Below are positions 1 through 11,400 of a stretch of 64,000 nt of DNA, in pieces. The first letter of the stretch is position 1, and each line of letters begins with the position of its first letter. Under the pieces are notes generated by a model. The model saw only the letters and a list, made by a program, of their open reading frames with translations, was not told where the DNA came from and did not search any database. This DNA comes from Sorghum bicolor. Its lineage: Eukaryota > Streptophyta > Magnoliopsida > Poales > Poaceae. The DNA is taken from the NCBI RefSeq assembly GCF_000003195.3, contig NC_012870.2, forward strand, positions 3,092,501 to 3,156,500. Direction: 5' to 3'. Made by a program: the position numbers and the translations under genes.

Positions 1-1375
1 TTCATCATCAGTTGATAACATTATTATATCTCGTCTATGTGAGGGTTACTCCAAGCAGCAATGGTTATGCACACATGCATGTGAGTATATGTGACATGTG
101 AATGAGCTAGGAAACTAAAATTGCAATTGCAAGCCACAGCAACCAGCTAGTGTGGGCAGAAAGCACGCCACAGCAGTGCCCGCTTGTTCAAAGCTGATCA
201 GTTACACCCTCCTTTTGTCCCCACCAAGTGCCATCCTGGCTTTTGCTTTTGCCTCCGAGAGAGGCAAGACGACGACGACGACCATATGCATGAGAGGGCA
301 GGCATGGAGCACAGCACAGTTCCATAGCCTGACATGGAGATCTCCTCCATCTCCAAAAGCAATGCAACAATGCGATGCAATGCAGGGTTTGAAAAAGGGA
401 AAACCAACAAGAAACAAAAGCTCATTACAGTCAATTCCCCCCTTTCCCCGGACATGCACACAGTGTGGCAGCATATACACCCAACTCCTCCACATCGTCA
501 TCCATCTCTCCTAGCATTAGCATGCAAGTCTCCATGCATATGCATGCACTCGTTCATGTGTCATGCATGAGAGCTAGCTCACTGCATGCATGCCCCACTG
601 CGCTCTGCACTCACACAAGCAATCATTGGCTGTTCCTGGCTCCTCCCATCTTCCCCATTCATTCAGACATCGATTTCCCAGATCATCCACTCCAAGTTCC
701 AGTCACAAGCTACTATATTCACAAGAGTAGTACTATATAGTATTACAAGGCATGCATGGAGCTATCTGAGCTTGTATGCATTTGGTACAAACATCTAGAG
801 TGATGAACAGGACTTGCCATTCTTATAATCTTATTGTTGGATATAGATGCTATTTATGCAACCAGCTGATCCAGAATGCAAAAATGGACATGTGCACATG
901 TTGCTTCTTGTTGATGAACTTGCTTGTCAGCGAGAGAAAACAAAAACTTGACATCTTATTAGAATTCCAATATAAACTAGTTGGGTATAACAAGTCTGCA
1001 ACCTTGCATTGTGCTGCCTGACTCTTTGTTATTCTAGCTCAAAGGTAGGTTTGCAGTGGCTTTGGAACAGCATTTGGTTCAAGCTCAAGCAAACCCTAAT
1101 AGCAATACCATACTAGGAATATATTTTTCCTCCCCCCCCCCCCCCTAATGGCATGCATGGCATCTGAAGAAGAAGAAGAGCCATGCATGAGGATAGGTGA
1201 TGAAGATACATGTAGCTAGCAACTCATTATATTAGCACACAAATACTAAACATGGAGATGGAGGTAGTACCATATATATATGTTTGACATGAGCATGCAA
1301 TTAGGTATTTGAGCTATGACCGAGCGAGACGATCAGCCCACCGGCCGCCGCAGCCGGCCGGCGTGTGGTGGGTAG
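1..1375. other. Intergenic region and 3' flank of bHLH gene
   Basis: I see no supportable gene here. The short open frames are not backed by any recognisable protein. The stretch is rich in CATGCA/TGCATG words, which cluster at about 520-610, and has a run of 15 C at about 1131-1145. The part next to 1376 should hold the 3' UTR of the minus-strand bHLH gene. Confidence 0.5.
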
Positions 1376-2696
1376 CTATGCTGCCGCTTGCATGTTCATG
1401 CCCGAGACCCGTCGCCTCTTGGGCCGGTCTCCGGCGGCGCCCGGCCTCTCTACCAGAGCCCTGAGGGCTTCCTTGAGGAAGTCGCCACCGGTGCCGTTGG
1501 CGCCGTCCGTGGCGCCCACCGAGTCAGCAGCGCGGCCGCCGTAGCCGTCATCATCTCCCGTGACGACGACACCGCCGTCGGCGACGTCGCGCGCCAGGAC
1601 GAGCACGTTGCGGACGCGGCCGCCGAGTGTGGCCATCTCGGCGCGGAGCGTGCGGAGGCGGAGCGCGCGCAGCGTCTCGATGAGGTCCGGGAGGAGGTCG
1701 GAGCGGTCGTCGCAGCAGACGGAGGCCTCGAAGACGGCGCCGCTGCCCGACGCGAGCACCACGATCTCGTCGTGCTCCGTCGGGAACAGGTGCGCCGGCG
1801 CCGCCTCCCCGACGCCCGCCGCCCGCTGCTTCAGGTCCCGCACCCTCTCCACCGCCTTCGCCAGCAGCGACGCCTTGTCTATCTGCACGTACGCAACAAG
1901 GCAACCAAACAGACAGCATCAGAATGATGAACCATTTTATCTTTACCGCAATTATTAAGAGCACAAACCCTAGACTTGGGGGGGTTAGCCATGGATCGTT
2001 TGTTCGTTACCATCGTATGCAAGCAGGCTGTGTGTGCAAGCAGAGTGTAACATGAAACATGGCACTATATATATTTAATGGGTAAGAAATTGAAAAGAGA
2101 GAAGAGCCCTAGCCTATCTAGCTGCTAGCCTCGTGTGACAGGAATAGGAATAGGAAAGCCTCCATTCAACTTTCCCAAACCCATCAGCGCTTTAATCACA
2201 CCATTAGCTGCTCATGTACGTGTACTGGCTGCGGCTACTGCAAGCTATAGATGCCAACTCGATCGATTCTGCAGACAAGTTAAAGATACAGTAGATAATA
2301 CATATAGTGAAGATCGTCGGATTTGTTTTTCTTCAATTTCAGTTAATAATAATTAAGCAACTGCAGATTGGAGGAGGTAGATAGCGTCTAGCTATATGCC
2401 TTGGGGTCGCAGGCGAGGACGTTGCGGAGGCGGTCGAGGTGCGACTTGATGCGCTCGCGCCGGCGCTTCTCGGCCTCGCGGTGGTTGCGCGACGCGGCGA
2501 GAGCTCGGTCGTGGGCGGCCGCGGCCGCCGCCGCCGCCGCGGCCTCGTCTTCCTCGGAGCTAGCGGGCCAGATGGAGCCCATGAAGAAAGGCGGCAGCAT
2601 CGGGAGGACGCCGCCGCCAGCGGCCTCGCCTGCAGCCTGACGCCCCGCGCCGGCGCCGCTCGCCGCCGCGAGCGCCGATACCTCGGCCGGGAACAT
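1376..2696 (-). CDS. bHLH transcription factor (bHLH30/32/106/107-like)
   Basis: Two-exon gene: exon 1 is 2696..2400 and exon 2 is 1882..1376, giving about 267 aa. Exon 1 ends with the basic region and helix 1 (SRNHREAEKRRRERIKSHLD, with the H-E-R DNA-contact residues). Exon 2 opens with helix 2 (IDKASLLAKAVERV) and continues into the ACT-like C-terminal domain typical of this subgroup (CCDDRSDLLPDL, LRAEMATLGGRVRNVLVLA). The protein should act in the nucleus as a dimer on E-box DNA. In this group the exon join falls in the loop, and the only junction that keeps frame here is a GC donor (AAG|GCATAT at 2399) joined to a CAG|ATAGAC acceptor. I chose the MFPAEV start at 2696; an in-frame upstream codon would add 33 residues. 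Exon 1 has alanine-rich, very GC-rich tracts. The target genes are unknown. Confidence 0.85.
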
Positions 2697-4158
2697 GTGC
2701 GAGGTAGCTGGTCGATCCCCTTGTCGCCGCCTTCGCGCGCGTGACAAGAAGCTGGTATAGCTCCCACCCTCGAGTGAGTGGCAGAAGAGGTGCACGCACC
2801 GGCACTGCTACTGACCCGGCCGGCCACCCGCGCGCCCGGCGAAGCACTGATGGCGTGGTGGTGGTGCGAGTTGTTGCGCTGTGTTATTCCTAGGACTTGG
2901 TTGGACTGCAAGAGAGAGAGAGAGAGAGAAGCCGAAGCGGATTTGATGGATGGGTTGGGATGGATGGATGGCCGGGGAGAAGGAATAAATAAACAAGCAA
3001 AGGCGAAGAGAGAGAGAGAAAGTGAGTGCTCCATCCATCCATCCAGAGGAGAGAGAGACAGGCAGAGAGAGTGAGAGCTGTGAGTGTTCCAGAGAGAGAA
3101 AGGGCGAGCGGCCTCCTCTCCTCTCGCATTTGTTGGTAGGCGAGGCGAGTGGTGGCCCGCGCGGACGTGTTGACCCGTCACGCGGGAGCGGAGCGGAGCG
3201 GAGGGAGACGACGAGTCCTCTCCTGTCCTGTCCTGCGAGGCAGGGATGCTCGTCGCAGCCGTCCGTGGGAGCGGCGGACGGCCGGGATGGTGGTGCCGAC
3301 CTGGTGCCGGGTCGCCGTCGGCGGAGATGCGGTGGTGGCGGTGCTGGACGGATCGATCGGGATTGCTTTCCTGTTGACTCCATCCCGCTGCAACTTTCCT
3401 CTGCTGCGTGCGTGTGCCTTGGGTTGCACTTCACCTAATTTTGGCAAAAAAAAAAGATGCAGTAAAAAGAAATATATTCGTGTGAGAACATTATTGAGAG
3501 ATTAGTCTAGATTTACTAATTTTGGGAAATGTGAATGTGCGAGCGAGTTCACAGCGGTGTGGTCGAGTGTTCACCGCTTGTTTACGCGACACGTGCATGG
3601 CGTAGATCCATGCTGCCCTGTTAATCAAACACTTTTGGGGACGTCGCATGCCTTTTGACGGGTAACTATTGCATGATGTAAACAAGGCTCATGCTGATGG
3701 CATGTGTGTTCCCTTTTTTTTCATTTTTTATTATATATTTCCACAGAACAAGCCAAGCCTGCTGCAAATGTAATAAAAGAAAAAAAAATCTGCAAAAAGA
3801 AGATATCTTTTCCTGGAGGCTGAGAATGATCTGAATGGCCATAGATAGAGTTGGGCAACTTAAGGGAACTGGGACCATAGAATTGGGAACCAAAACATAT
3901 ATTGCATTATTTTATTCCATTTCCATATACAACGTTGTGCAAAAGTGCTGAAACAGCACATTCCCTCGAAACCGGTGGTGCAGTGCGAAAAAAAAAAGAG
4001 GGAAAGAAAAGGACAGGACAGAACAGATCTCTGAACAAAATGCAGAGATGGAACAGTAATGAAAAAAATTAAGGGTGAAAGCTGCTGCCGTATGGTAGTG
4101 ATTAAGTTACTATCATGCCGTGGGGGTGTGAGTAATGATTGTAGAAGACACAAGTGCT
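2697..4158. promoter_or_regulatory. bHLH upstream region and AP-1 sigma 3' flank
   Basis: The first ~500 bp upstream of the bHLH start is a GA/CT-rich leader, with GA dinucleotide runs near 2911-2930, 3008-3021, 3050-3070 and 3093-3101 and several ATCC/GGAT repeats. On the bHLH sense strand these read as CT-rich 5' UTR or GAGA-type promoter sequence. From about 3430 the DNA turns AT-rich. The 3.9-4.16 kb part probably holds the AP-1 sigma 3' UTR. No gene is supported between them. Confidence 0.4.
2907..3101 (+). repeat. GA-rich microsatellite tracts
   Basis: There are repeated GAGAGA blocks, the longest about 20 bases near 2911, interspersed with GGAT/ATCC tetramer runs. They lie 200-400 bp upstream of the bHLH start codon. 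Plant BASIC PENTACYSTEINE proteins bind such GAGA tracts; a role here is inference. Confidence 0.6.
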
Positions 4159-6064
4159 CTACTTGGTAGCCTGTGCAATTATGTTCCTCAATGAGCCTGC
4201 CTCCTCCTTTGCGGCTTCCACCAAAGCGTCCTGCAAAACACACACACGCTTATTCCACCATGCCATGATACACCATCACCGGCCCCCAATCCTTAGTGCA
4301 TTTCACATGAGCACATGAACATGCATGCTGGTAGCAACTTATCCTTTCCACTGTACTGACAAGCTAGCTAGAAATTGGCACAGTCCAACAGGTGTATTAA
4401 GGACTATAAAACACTACGCCTTTTTGTTAAAAGTTTGTCTCTTGTGAGTCCACATGATGGTTATGTCAACAAAGGCAAGGCAGAGAGCACTCATGTGCAG
4501 TCAGAAATGCTCATAGTTTTATACTACTCAGAGCGCTTCTAGATTCAAGGTAAAATAAAATAGATAATAGCTATACCTGTGTAGTTACTAGACGTAGCAC
4601 CGATTTCTTGTTTGATTCTTGAAGTTCACCAGCAATCAAAATCTCGTCCAATATGAAGTACGCCTGCAAATTCAGAAAGCAAGAAAAAGAGTGAGAGGAG
4701 GTCTAGCTAAGTGCTTTGGTATATTGTAGCAAATATATGGTCGGCAGAAAGAGACAGCCTAATATATATCAAAGTTTTCGCACCTTATGAAAATTGAATA
4801 TCAGATCAAGCTCACAGACCTGCATGCAGCATGACAAAGACAGCAGCCATCAGGAAAATGGGTCTTGGAACTGAGGGGATAATTAAGCAAAGGATTTTGG
4901 AGGTCTCACGTTGCCAAAGTACCGGTCCAATATCTCAACATAGTGATGGATGATTTGAAGGGTTTCCAGTTCATTGTCAGCAGGGTCAATGCACATGCAG
5001 AAGTAAAGGCTAGCATACCTGCAGGATGGAGCCATCAGAGTTAATATAATCAGTGTTACGTTCCAGCTGATTACTAATTTGCAAGCGCTTTGCCTTTTAC
5101 TGGTTAGTTATATTATATTAGTAACAACCAGGAATAAAAGTTTTCATATAGATCATCATTCATCCGGCATTACAACTCCTCACCTCTTGTACACAACTCT
5201 GTAACCTTGCCAGTCAACAAAATTGCACAGCTTGGGGCCTCTTGTCAGGACGAGCGTACTTATCTCTTTGATGATCTTGTGAATGAAAAGCAGGTGATAA
5301 ATCATGTGATGCAATTGCATATAAAAATTACTTTGTAGGCCCCAGCCAAAAAAATGGTAAAACTGCAGTGGAAAACCTGCCGGTGTATTATACCTTGGAT
5401 CTCTGCTTTTGTGGGTATGGAGTGTACCATTTCGTCAGCCTCACCTTCCCCTGCCTGCTGATGAGGAGCACAAAATGTATCTGACACCAAAGCAACAGCA
5501 ACAACAAAAAAAAATGTCATGTTGCTACGACATGAAAATGAAAATGAAAAACACTCGAAATCTGGCTTTGGAGCTCATGCATGATGAGCTCAATTTCCCA
5601 GGTTCTTCAGCACTGATCATGTTTGGGAAAACCTTGAGATTTCATTCCCTGACATGCGGGCCAGTTCCTAGTAGTCTCTCTCTATTTCGCGCGATCCCGG
5701 AGAATGGTGGCACGACGACGGCGATGAGCTGGAGGAGGAGCCGGCCGGGGACATTTTTGCAAGGTATTCGGATCGCGGTTATTAATCGCCGATCCGGTGG
5801 TTTACGCATGATTATTGTTCGCGATCCAAGGCCGTGGGTGTTCTGCGAATATTCCGGCCCGGCGAGGTCGCGCGCGGCGGCAGACCTCCCCGTCGCCGTT
5901 CGTCACTCAGTAACATCGAAGACACCTCACGAGGTAGTGTGTATAGATCTAATCTAAATGATTCGCACTCAGTAACATCGGAGACGAAGATGGGAGCGAT
6001 CGATCGAGGCATGCATTTCAAATGGGAATGCATGCATGTGGGATTGAGGGCGGTTGATTACCAT
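4159..6064 (-). CDS. AP1S: AP-1 clathrin adaptor complex sigma subunit
   Basis: Small (sigma) chain of the AP-1 adaptor, which sorts cargo into clathrin vesicles at the trans-Golgi network. Seven coding exons: 6064..6062 (ATG only), 5480..5394, 5275..5184, 5018..4910, 4819..4784, 4663..4577 and 4230..4159. All junctions are GT-AG and keep frame, giving 161 aa, the usual length of plant AP-1 sigma. Diagnostic segments are [89 protein letters not shown] and the terminal NIIAQATK, which separates it from AP-2 sigma. No ATG lies in frame directly before the first large exon, which starts at a CAG|ATACAT acceptor. The ATG at 6064 is followed at once by a GTAATC donor and supplies the missing methionine. 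That first-exon call is an inference; the remaining exons are firm. Confidence 0.9.
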
Positions 6065-6230
6065 GATTTGAGATGGCGTCGTCTGACTCTGATCGGCCTT
6101 GCTATCTTTCTTTGAAGAAGATCGTGGACTGTCGCCGACGTCGATCGCCGCCGCCGGAGGAGACGATCGCCTACGAGACGACGAGAGGAGTTGAGGCCTT
6201 CACGAACGCGGACGGTTTAATTTCTTGATT
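6065..6230 (-). other. Probable 5' UTR of AP-1 sigma gene
   Basis: On the minus strand this stretch is CT/GA-rich and GC-rich and has no ATG before the proposed start at 6064. That fits a leader joined to the single-codon first exon. Confidence 0.4.
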
Positions 6231-6989
6231 GATCTCTCCGACTTGGCGCGGCAACCCTGGAGCAGTCTATGCATGTGGGCCCTATTGGTGGGCATATATC
6301 CGCGCGAATGGGACCACATGCATGGCCACGTCTCCGCCACTACCCGCATCAAATCAAATATTCAAATTGCTGCAGATCGATGTTTACAAAACAAGAAAAA
6401 AAAAGAAAAGAATCGAGGCCCGTTTTGTAATTGTGCTGTTCCACGTCGTCGCTAAAAAATTGCTATGCTCTTATGAGTTATGACGATAGTCATGTAAATT
6501 TTATTTTTTGAACAAATACAAGCTAGCATAATTTATAATCGAGGTCGTTTTAGGAACTAGTACAAGAATTGAAAGTTGAAGCTCTCTTTCCTTTTAGGCG
6601 GCAACGGTGGTGGAGATCCCAAACAAACTCAGGGTAGTTACAAAGGTGTCACAAGCATGGCATGCCAAGTTTTAAGAAGAATGTGGATAAGAAGACCTAC
6701 GTTACCAACTAAATGGGCTACATATTTGGTAAGCTCAAAAAGAGCTCCGTGAGGGCCTATTTGATATGGCTCCAGGAGGGGCTCCCTTCTACAAGAGCCG
6801 TATCAAATGACTGTAGAAAACGACTTCAAAAACAAAGTTGGAGTCAAGATTTTTTAACTTCTTCATAGGATTACGAAACAGGCCCTAAGCTCTAATATCA
6901 GGAAAGAAGAGAAGGGTCAATACATTGCATGCTGATCTAGAGAATGAGTGGGACACCATACCAGTGTGCTACAGGCATCCGGAGGGGAG

Positions 6990-7210
6990 ATGCATATGAG
7001 TGTCGAGATTGTGGAGGTTCACCATGGCTATGCCCGGGCATGCCTTGCGCCAAAACACCGCCACACGAGAGAAGGTGAAGAAGAGATGCTCGATGGTCTT
7101 CGCCAAAGGACAGATCCCCAAGCCAAGGCCACCATGGCAGTGAAGGAAGTACAATTATTCAAAGAACAACGGTGGATTTATGCCATGAAATGCACATATG
7201 AGCTTCCACG
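6990..7210 (-). pseudogene. Degenerate zf-RVT-like (LINE) remnant
   Basis: Translated on the minus strand, the core KTIEHLFFTFSRVAVFWR resembles the zinc-binding RVT tail of plant LINEs, where 'ET-EHLFF-C-A--W' is the usual signature. The expected cysteines are missing and the frame is broken upstream. It could be chance resemblance. Confidence 0.35.
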
Positions 7211-7353
7211 AAGTTTTTTTCTTCGAAAGAACGACAAAAGATTTGCCACAAGTTTTATCAGAAGGATAACGAGAAAAATACGTCCTAGCTTATTTTTTTT
7301 CCACAGAAACCAGGCCAAGAAAACCACACGATCGACTAGGGTACAACCACTAA

Positions 7354-7609
7354 GTGCGTGATTGGTTTCTGGCTCCTCTTGGCCTGGCTCATACTAGCTC
7401 CTGCTGGACAGGATCAAAGAATACCAAGTTACCAACACATTTTGTTTGGTTGCTTGCCTTCGACTAGCTTGTCTGCATGTCAAGTCTGTTTGATTACCTG
7501 CACGGAGCTTGTAGCAAGTGAACTTTTTCCTCCCATGCGCCCACCACACGCGCACCGTGCATGTCACGGGCCAAGCCTTACTGCTAATTCAGCTAACCAA
7601 TCAAGCCCC
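7354..7609. mobile_element. Tourist-type MITE (TAA target duplication)
   Basis: The ends are inverted (GTGCGTGATTGGTT versus, as reverse complement of the right end, GGGGCTTGATTGGTT), and the element is flanked by TAA at 7351-7353 and 7610-7612. It is 256 bp and non-coding. The 3 bp TAA/TTA duplication points to the PIF/Harbinger superfamily. Confidence 0.65.
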
Positions 7610-8444
7610 TAAACTCCGGTACCAAGACATACCCACTAAAACTAAACACAACTTCTCATTCTCACTTAGGAGGCAACCAAAAACAACTTGGTCGCAACAC
7701 ACCAATCCAACCACTCAACTTACTAACTCCACAAAGTTACTTTAACAGATGGATACTAAAACCATCTTTTTTTTGAACGAAATCCTTGAACCCATCTTAC
7801 AATTGACACATGGATTGGGTCAGTTGACAGTACAAGAGGAAACACTCATCCTTTTTCCATTGTGTGTTTTTCGTGCCATACAATACAACACCTAATAGGC
7901 AGCTCATCACTGGTTAGTACAAACTGGGTGGAGAGGAGGGGGATTTTCTCTGGTATTTCTATTTACGATTTACAGGTTACAATTTACAACATATAAGAAA
8001 CTGCTTACAGTTGATTCTGGACTGCACAATTCTGATCTGATGCCATTATTAAGGTGTGGAAATCCTCCAGTAAGTATCACGTTGTTAAGAAACCAAGTCT
8101 CCAGAATGACAATGGATAATGTAGCTGGAAGATGAATACTTTGCTCACCTCGAGCAGTAACTAACTCTTTCTCAGCTATAACCTGAACGCACTATCGTAA
8201 ATCCATGATTGAAGAATGCTCTAGTTCCTAGCTTCCCCTTCAATTGTGAAGTGACAAAAGAATACGAATTAGCCTTGGTGCTGAACAGAGGAATTTCTGA
8301 GTGACAAAAATGTGCTGTGGCAAACTCTTCAGTCAAAAGAGGATCATCAGAGTGAATGCGCAGCTGTGATGCGCCGCAGCCATGTTTCAGTGAGAACTAT
8401 TTGAGATTCCCATGGTATTATAGCTATGCGATGTATAGCAGAGA

Positions 8445-11400
8445 TCATATTTCTTGACTCATGTCAAATATACGTTGCTTTTGTTGGAACGATGGCATCT
8501 TGATTCGGCGAAATGAAGCACAGCGATCTTTCTTCAATGGAATCAGTTTACCAGAAAATAAACTACCTATGATCCAGCTTGCTGCCTGCAAGGAAAATAA
8601 GGGTTATATTCAACGAAGAGGCTAAATTGTGTATTAAAACATTAAGGTAAAATTAATGTTCCTCTGCTTTGTAGAGTGTAGAGCATTTGTTTCTTTTTTT
8701 TTCTGGGCAGTAGTAGATCAAGACCACTGAATTTTTCTTCATAAAAGGCCAAGAAGAACAATGGGAATGACTAACAGATTAAGATGTTTGTGATAAGTCA
8801 CAGAAAAATTAAGTTTACACATTCAAGCAACAGTAGTTCTATGTTCAATTCTAACAGATATACTGTGTTAATCAACTAACCGCTGTCTTTATGTCATGCT
8901 CCAAACCACAATAGCTTAGATGACGAGATGCACTAGCTGCGCTTGCAACAAGAATAATTCCATGCGATGTACTTCCATCCTTCAAGCTCTGAACTAATCC
9001 ATGAAGAGATATAAAAACTTGGCCACCTCCATGCTGTGGAAAAAAAAATGATATTAGACAAGGGAACAAGCTGGCCACCTCCATGCTGTGGAAAAGAAAT
9101 GGTACATAAGGGAACAGGCTTCAAGCTATACCTCCCGAATTTTCACTGGAACAGGAATTAGGTTCCACTAATCCAAGTAAAATTCCCCCCCAAAAAAATA
9201 AAAGTGAAATATAACAAGAGTCTAATAAGATGCTGTATCACATCTCGCACTACCTATGGGGATATTGTTTGTGTCATGTACGGTATCCCGTACTCCAGGA
9301 GACGCCGCGCCCGCGACGTACGCAGGGCGCCCGAGCGCGCGCAGGCCAGGCCCAGCGCGTCGCAGGGGGAAGGCGCCCAACAGATTAGGGGCTAGATTAG
9401 GAAATAGAGTTATAATTAGCCTTATATTTAGGAGAGTTTTACTCCTACTAGTATTCAGCCCTTGGCTATATATACTTGTAATCAGGACTTTCAGATTAAG
9501 AAAAGTATTGTTACCCTAAATCCAATGTTTTCCTAAACGCTAAACGGTAAACAGTCGGTCACCTGCCGTTTAGCCATTATTCGGGCTAAACAGTCCATTA
9601 AACGGGCTAAACGGTCAATTAAACGGACTAAACAGATGATTAAACGGAAACGGTGTATCATTGTGTAGCGTTTACACGGCGTTTAAACGGTCTAAACGGC
9701 CGTTTAGGCGAACAGTGCCTAAATCTCTCTCTCTCCCAACGCTCCCAAGCCCGAGCCGCCGAGAGGGGTATAACCTCCGCGATCGGAAGACAACGGCAGG
9801 AGACTACGAACTCCGTAGTCGAGGGCCAGCTACCCTAGATCACCAGGCCCTTGACAACCTGGTATCAGCTAGCCGCCGATCTTCTTCCACCGCCGCTGCA
9901 TCCAGTCAAGCCCCCGCCGCCGCCGTCGCCGCCGCCGACCACAGCCCCACTTTTCCATCGTCCCCCACCTCTGCTACTTCCGTTAACATGGCTGAACCCA
10001 CCCTGGCCGATCTGCTGAAGGCCATGGAGACGCTCACCGCGGACGTGACTGCAATGAAAGCTGACATGGCGTCGATGAAGGCCCAATCCTCGTCGTCATC
10101 TGGCGGCGGGGACGATCGTCGTGCTGAGGGGCTGCGCGACCAGGAGTTCCACCCTAAGCACAAGAAGTGGGATTTTCCCCGCTTCGATGGATCGTCCGAC
10201 CCCATGCTCTTCCTCAACAAGTGCGAGGCCTACTTTCGCCAACATCGCACCATGGCAGAGGAACGCGTGCTCATGGCGTCCTACCATCTGGATGATGTCG
10301 CGCAACTCTGGTTCACCCAACTGCAGGACGATGACGGCACGCCATCCTGGGGCAATTTCAAGGATCTTCTCAACCTTCGGTTCGGGCCCCCTCTCCGCTC
10401 AGCGCCCATGTTCGAGCTCGCCGAGTGCCGCCGCACGGGCACGGTGGAGGAATACTCCAACCGCTTCCAGGCCCTCCTTCCGCGCGCCGGCAGGCTGGAA
10501 GAGGCGCAGCGGGTTCAGCTTTACACGGGCGGCCTCCTTCCGCCGCTCAGCCATGCCGTCCGCCTCCACCACCCAGAGACTTTGGCCGCCGCCATGAGCC
10601 TGGCGCGCCAGGTGGAACTAATGGAGCAGTCGCGGCCGGCTCCGACGCTTCCCCGAGCGCCCCAGCGCGGCCTCCTGGCCGCTCCAGCGCCCAGACCAGC
10701 GCTCCCTGCCCCCCAGCAACCGTTGGCACTGCCGGCTCCCCTAGCCGCCAACCAGCAGGGTCGCGCCGAGGGCGCAATCCGCCGCCTCTCCAAAGACGAG
10801 ATGGCGGAACGTCGTCGACAGGGCCTTTGCTTCAACTGCAATGAGCCGTACACCAGGGGCCACAATCGCTTCTGCAAACGACTCTTCTTCGTGGACGGGG
10901 TGGAGGTCGACGACATCGAGGACGCCGCGGACGCTGGGGACCAGGCCGCGGGGACGGACGCGCCCTGCTACTCCCTCCACGCCGTGGCCGGCGTCCGGCT
11001 CAGCGACACGCTGCGCGTCCGCGTGGTGGTGGGCTCCGTCTCCCTCGTCGCTCTCCTGGACTCCGGGTCCTCCCACAACTTCATCTCCGAGCGAGCAGCG
11101 CAACGCACGGGACTGCCGGTCGTTTCCCGACCCCGGCTGTCCGCCGTGGTCGCCAACGGTGAACGGATCGCTTGTCTCGGCGTTCTGCCTCAGGCGCCCT
11201 TCGTCATCCAGGGTTCGTCGTTCACGGCCGACCTCTTCATCATGCCCTTGGCCGGGTTCGACGTCGTTCTCGGCGCACAGTGGCTGGGCACGCTCGGGCC
11301 CGTCACTTGGGACTTCACCGCGCGCACCATGTCGTTCCAGCAGCAGGGCGTCACGATCCTGTGGCGCGCAGAGGCAGAACCTGGGAGCAACTCCGTCTGC

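Larger units (their letters stand above)
6231..8444. other. Intergenic region with decayed transposon pieces
   Basis: It lies between the AP-1 sigma 5' end and the BRCT gene 3' end. It holds a possible LINE remnant, one clear Tourist-type MITE and a MITE-like inverted pair at about 6757-6887 (GGGCCTATTTGATATGG versus TTACGAAACAGGCCC). The last ~400 bp before 8444 probably belongs to the BRCT 3' UTR. No intact gene is seen. Confidence 0.4.

Noticed and set aside
1388..1958. Plus-strand open frames of 132-179 aa
   Set aside because: They are shadows of the GC-rich minus-strand bHLH exon; composition is Arg/Ala-biased antisense and no family is recognisable.
2339..3434. Long minus-strand frames of 95-280 aa over the bHLH exon 1 and leader
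   Set aside because: Out of frame with the bHLH domain and running through GA/CT repeats; Ser/Leu-rich repeats come from the microsatellite.
9514..9521. CCCTAAA as an interstitial telomere repeat
   Set aside because: A single copy only; it is ordinary LTR sequence.
9523..9717. Repeated AAACGG units as a CRISPR-like or satellite array
   Set aside because: Spacing is irregular and the block has hAT ends and an 8 bp duplication, so it is a transposon's subterminal motifs.
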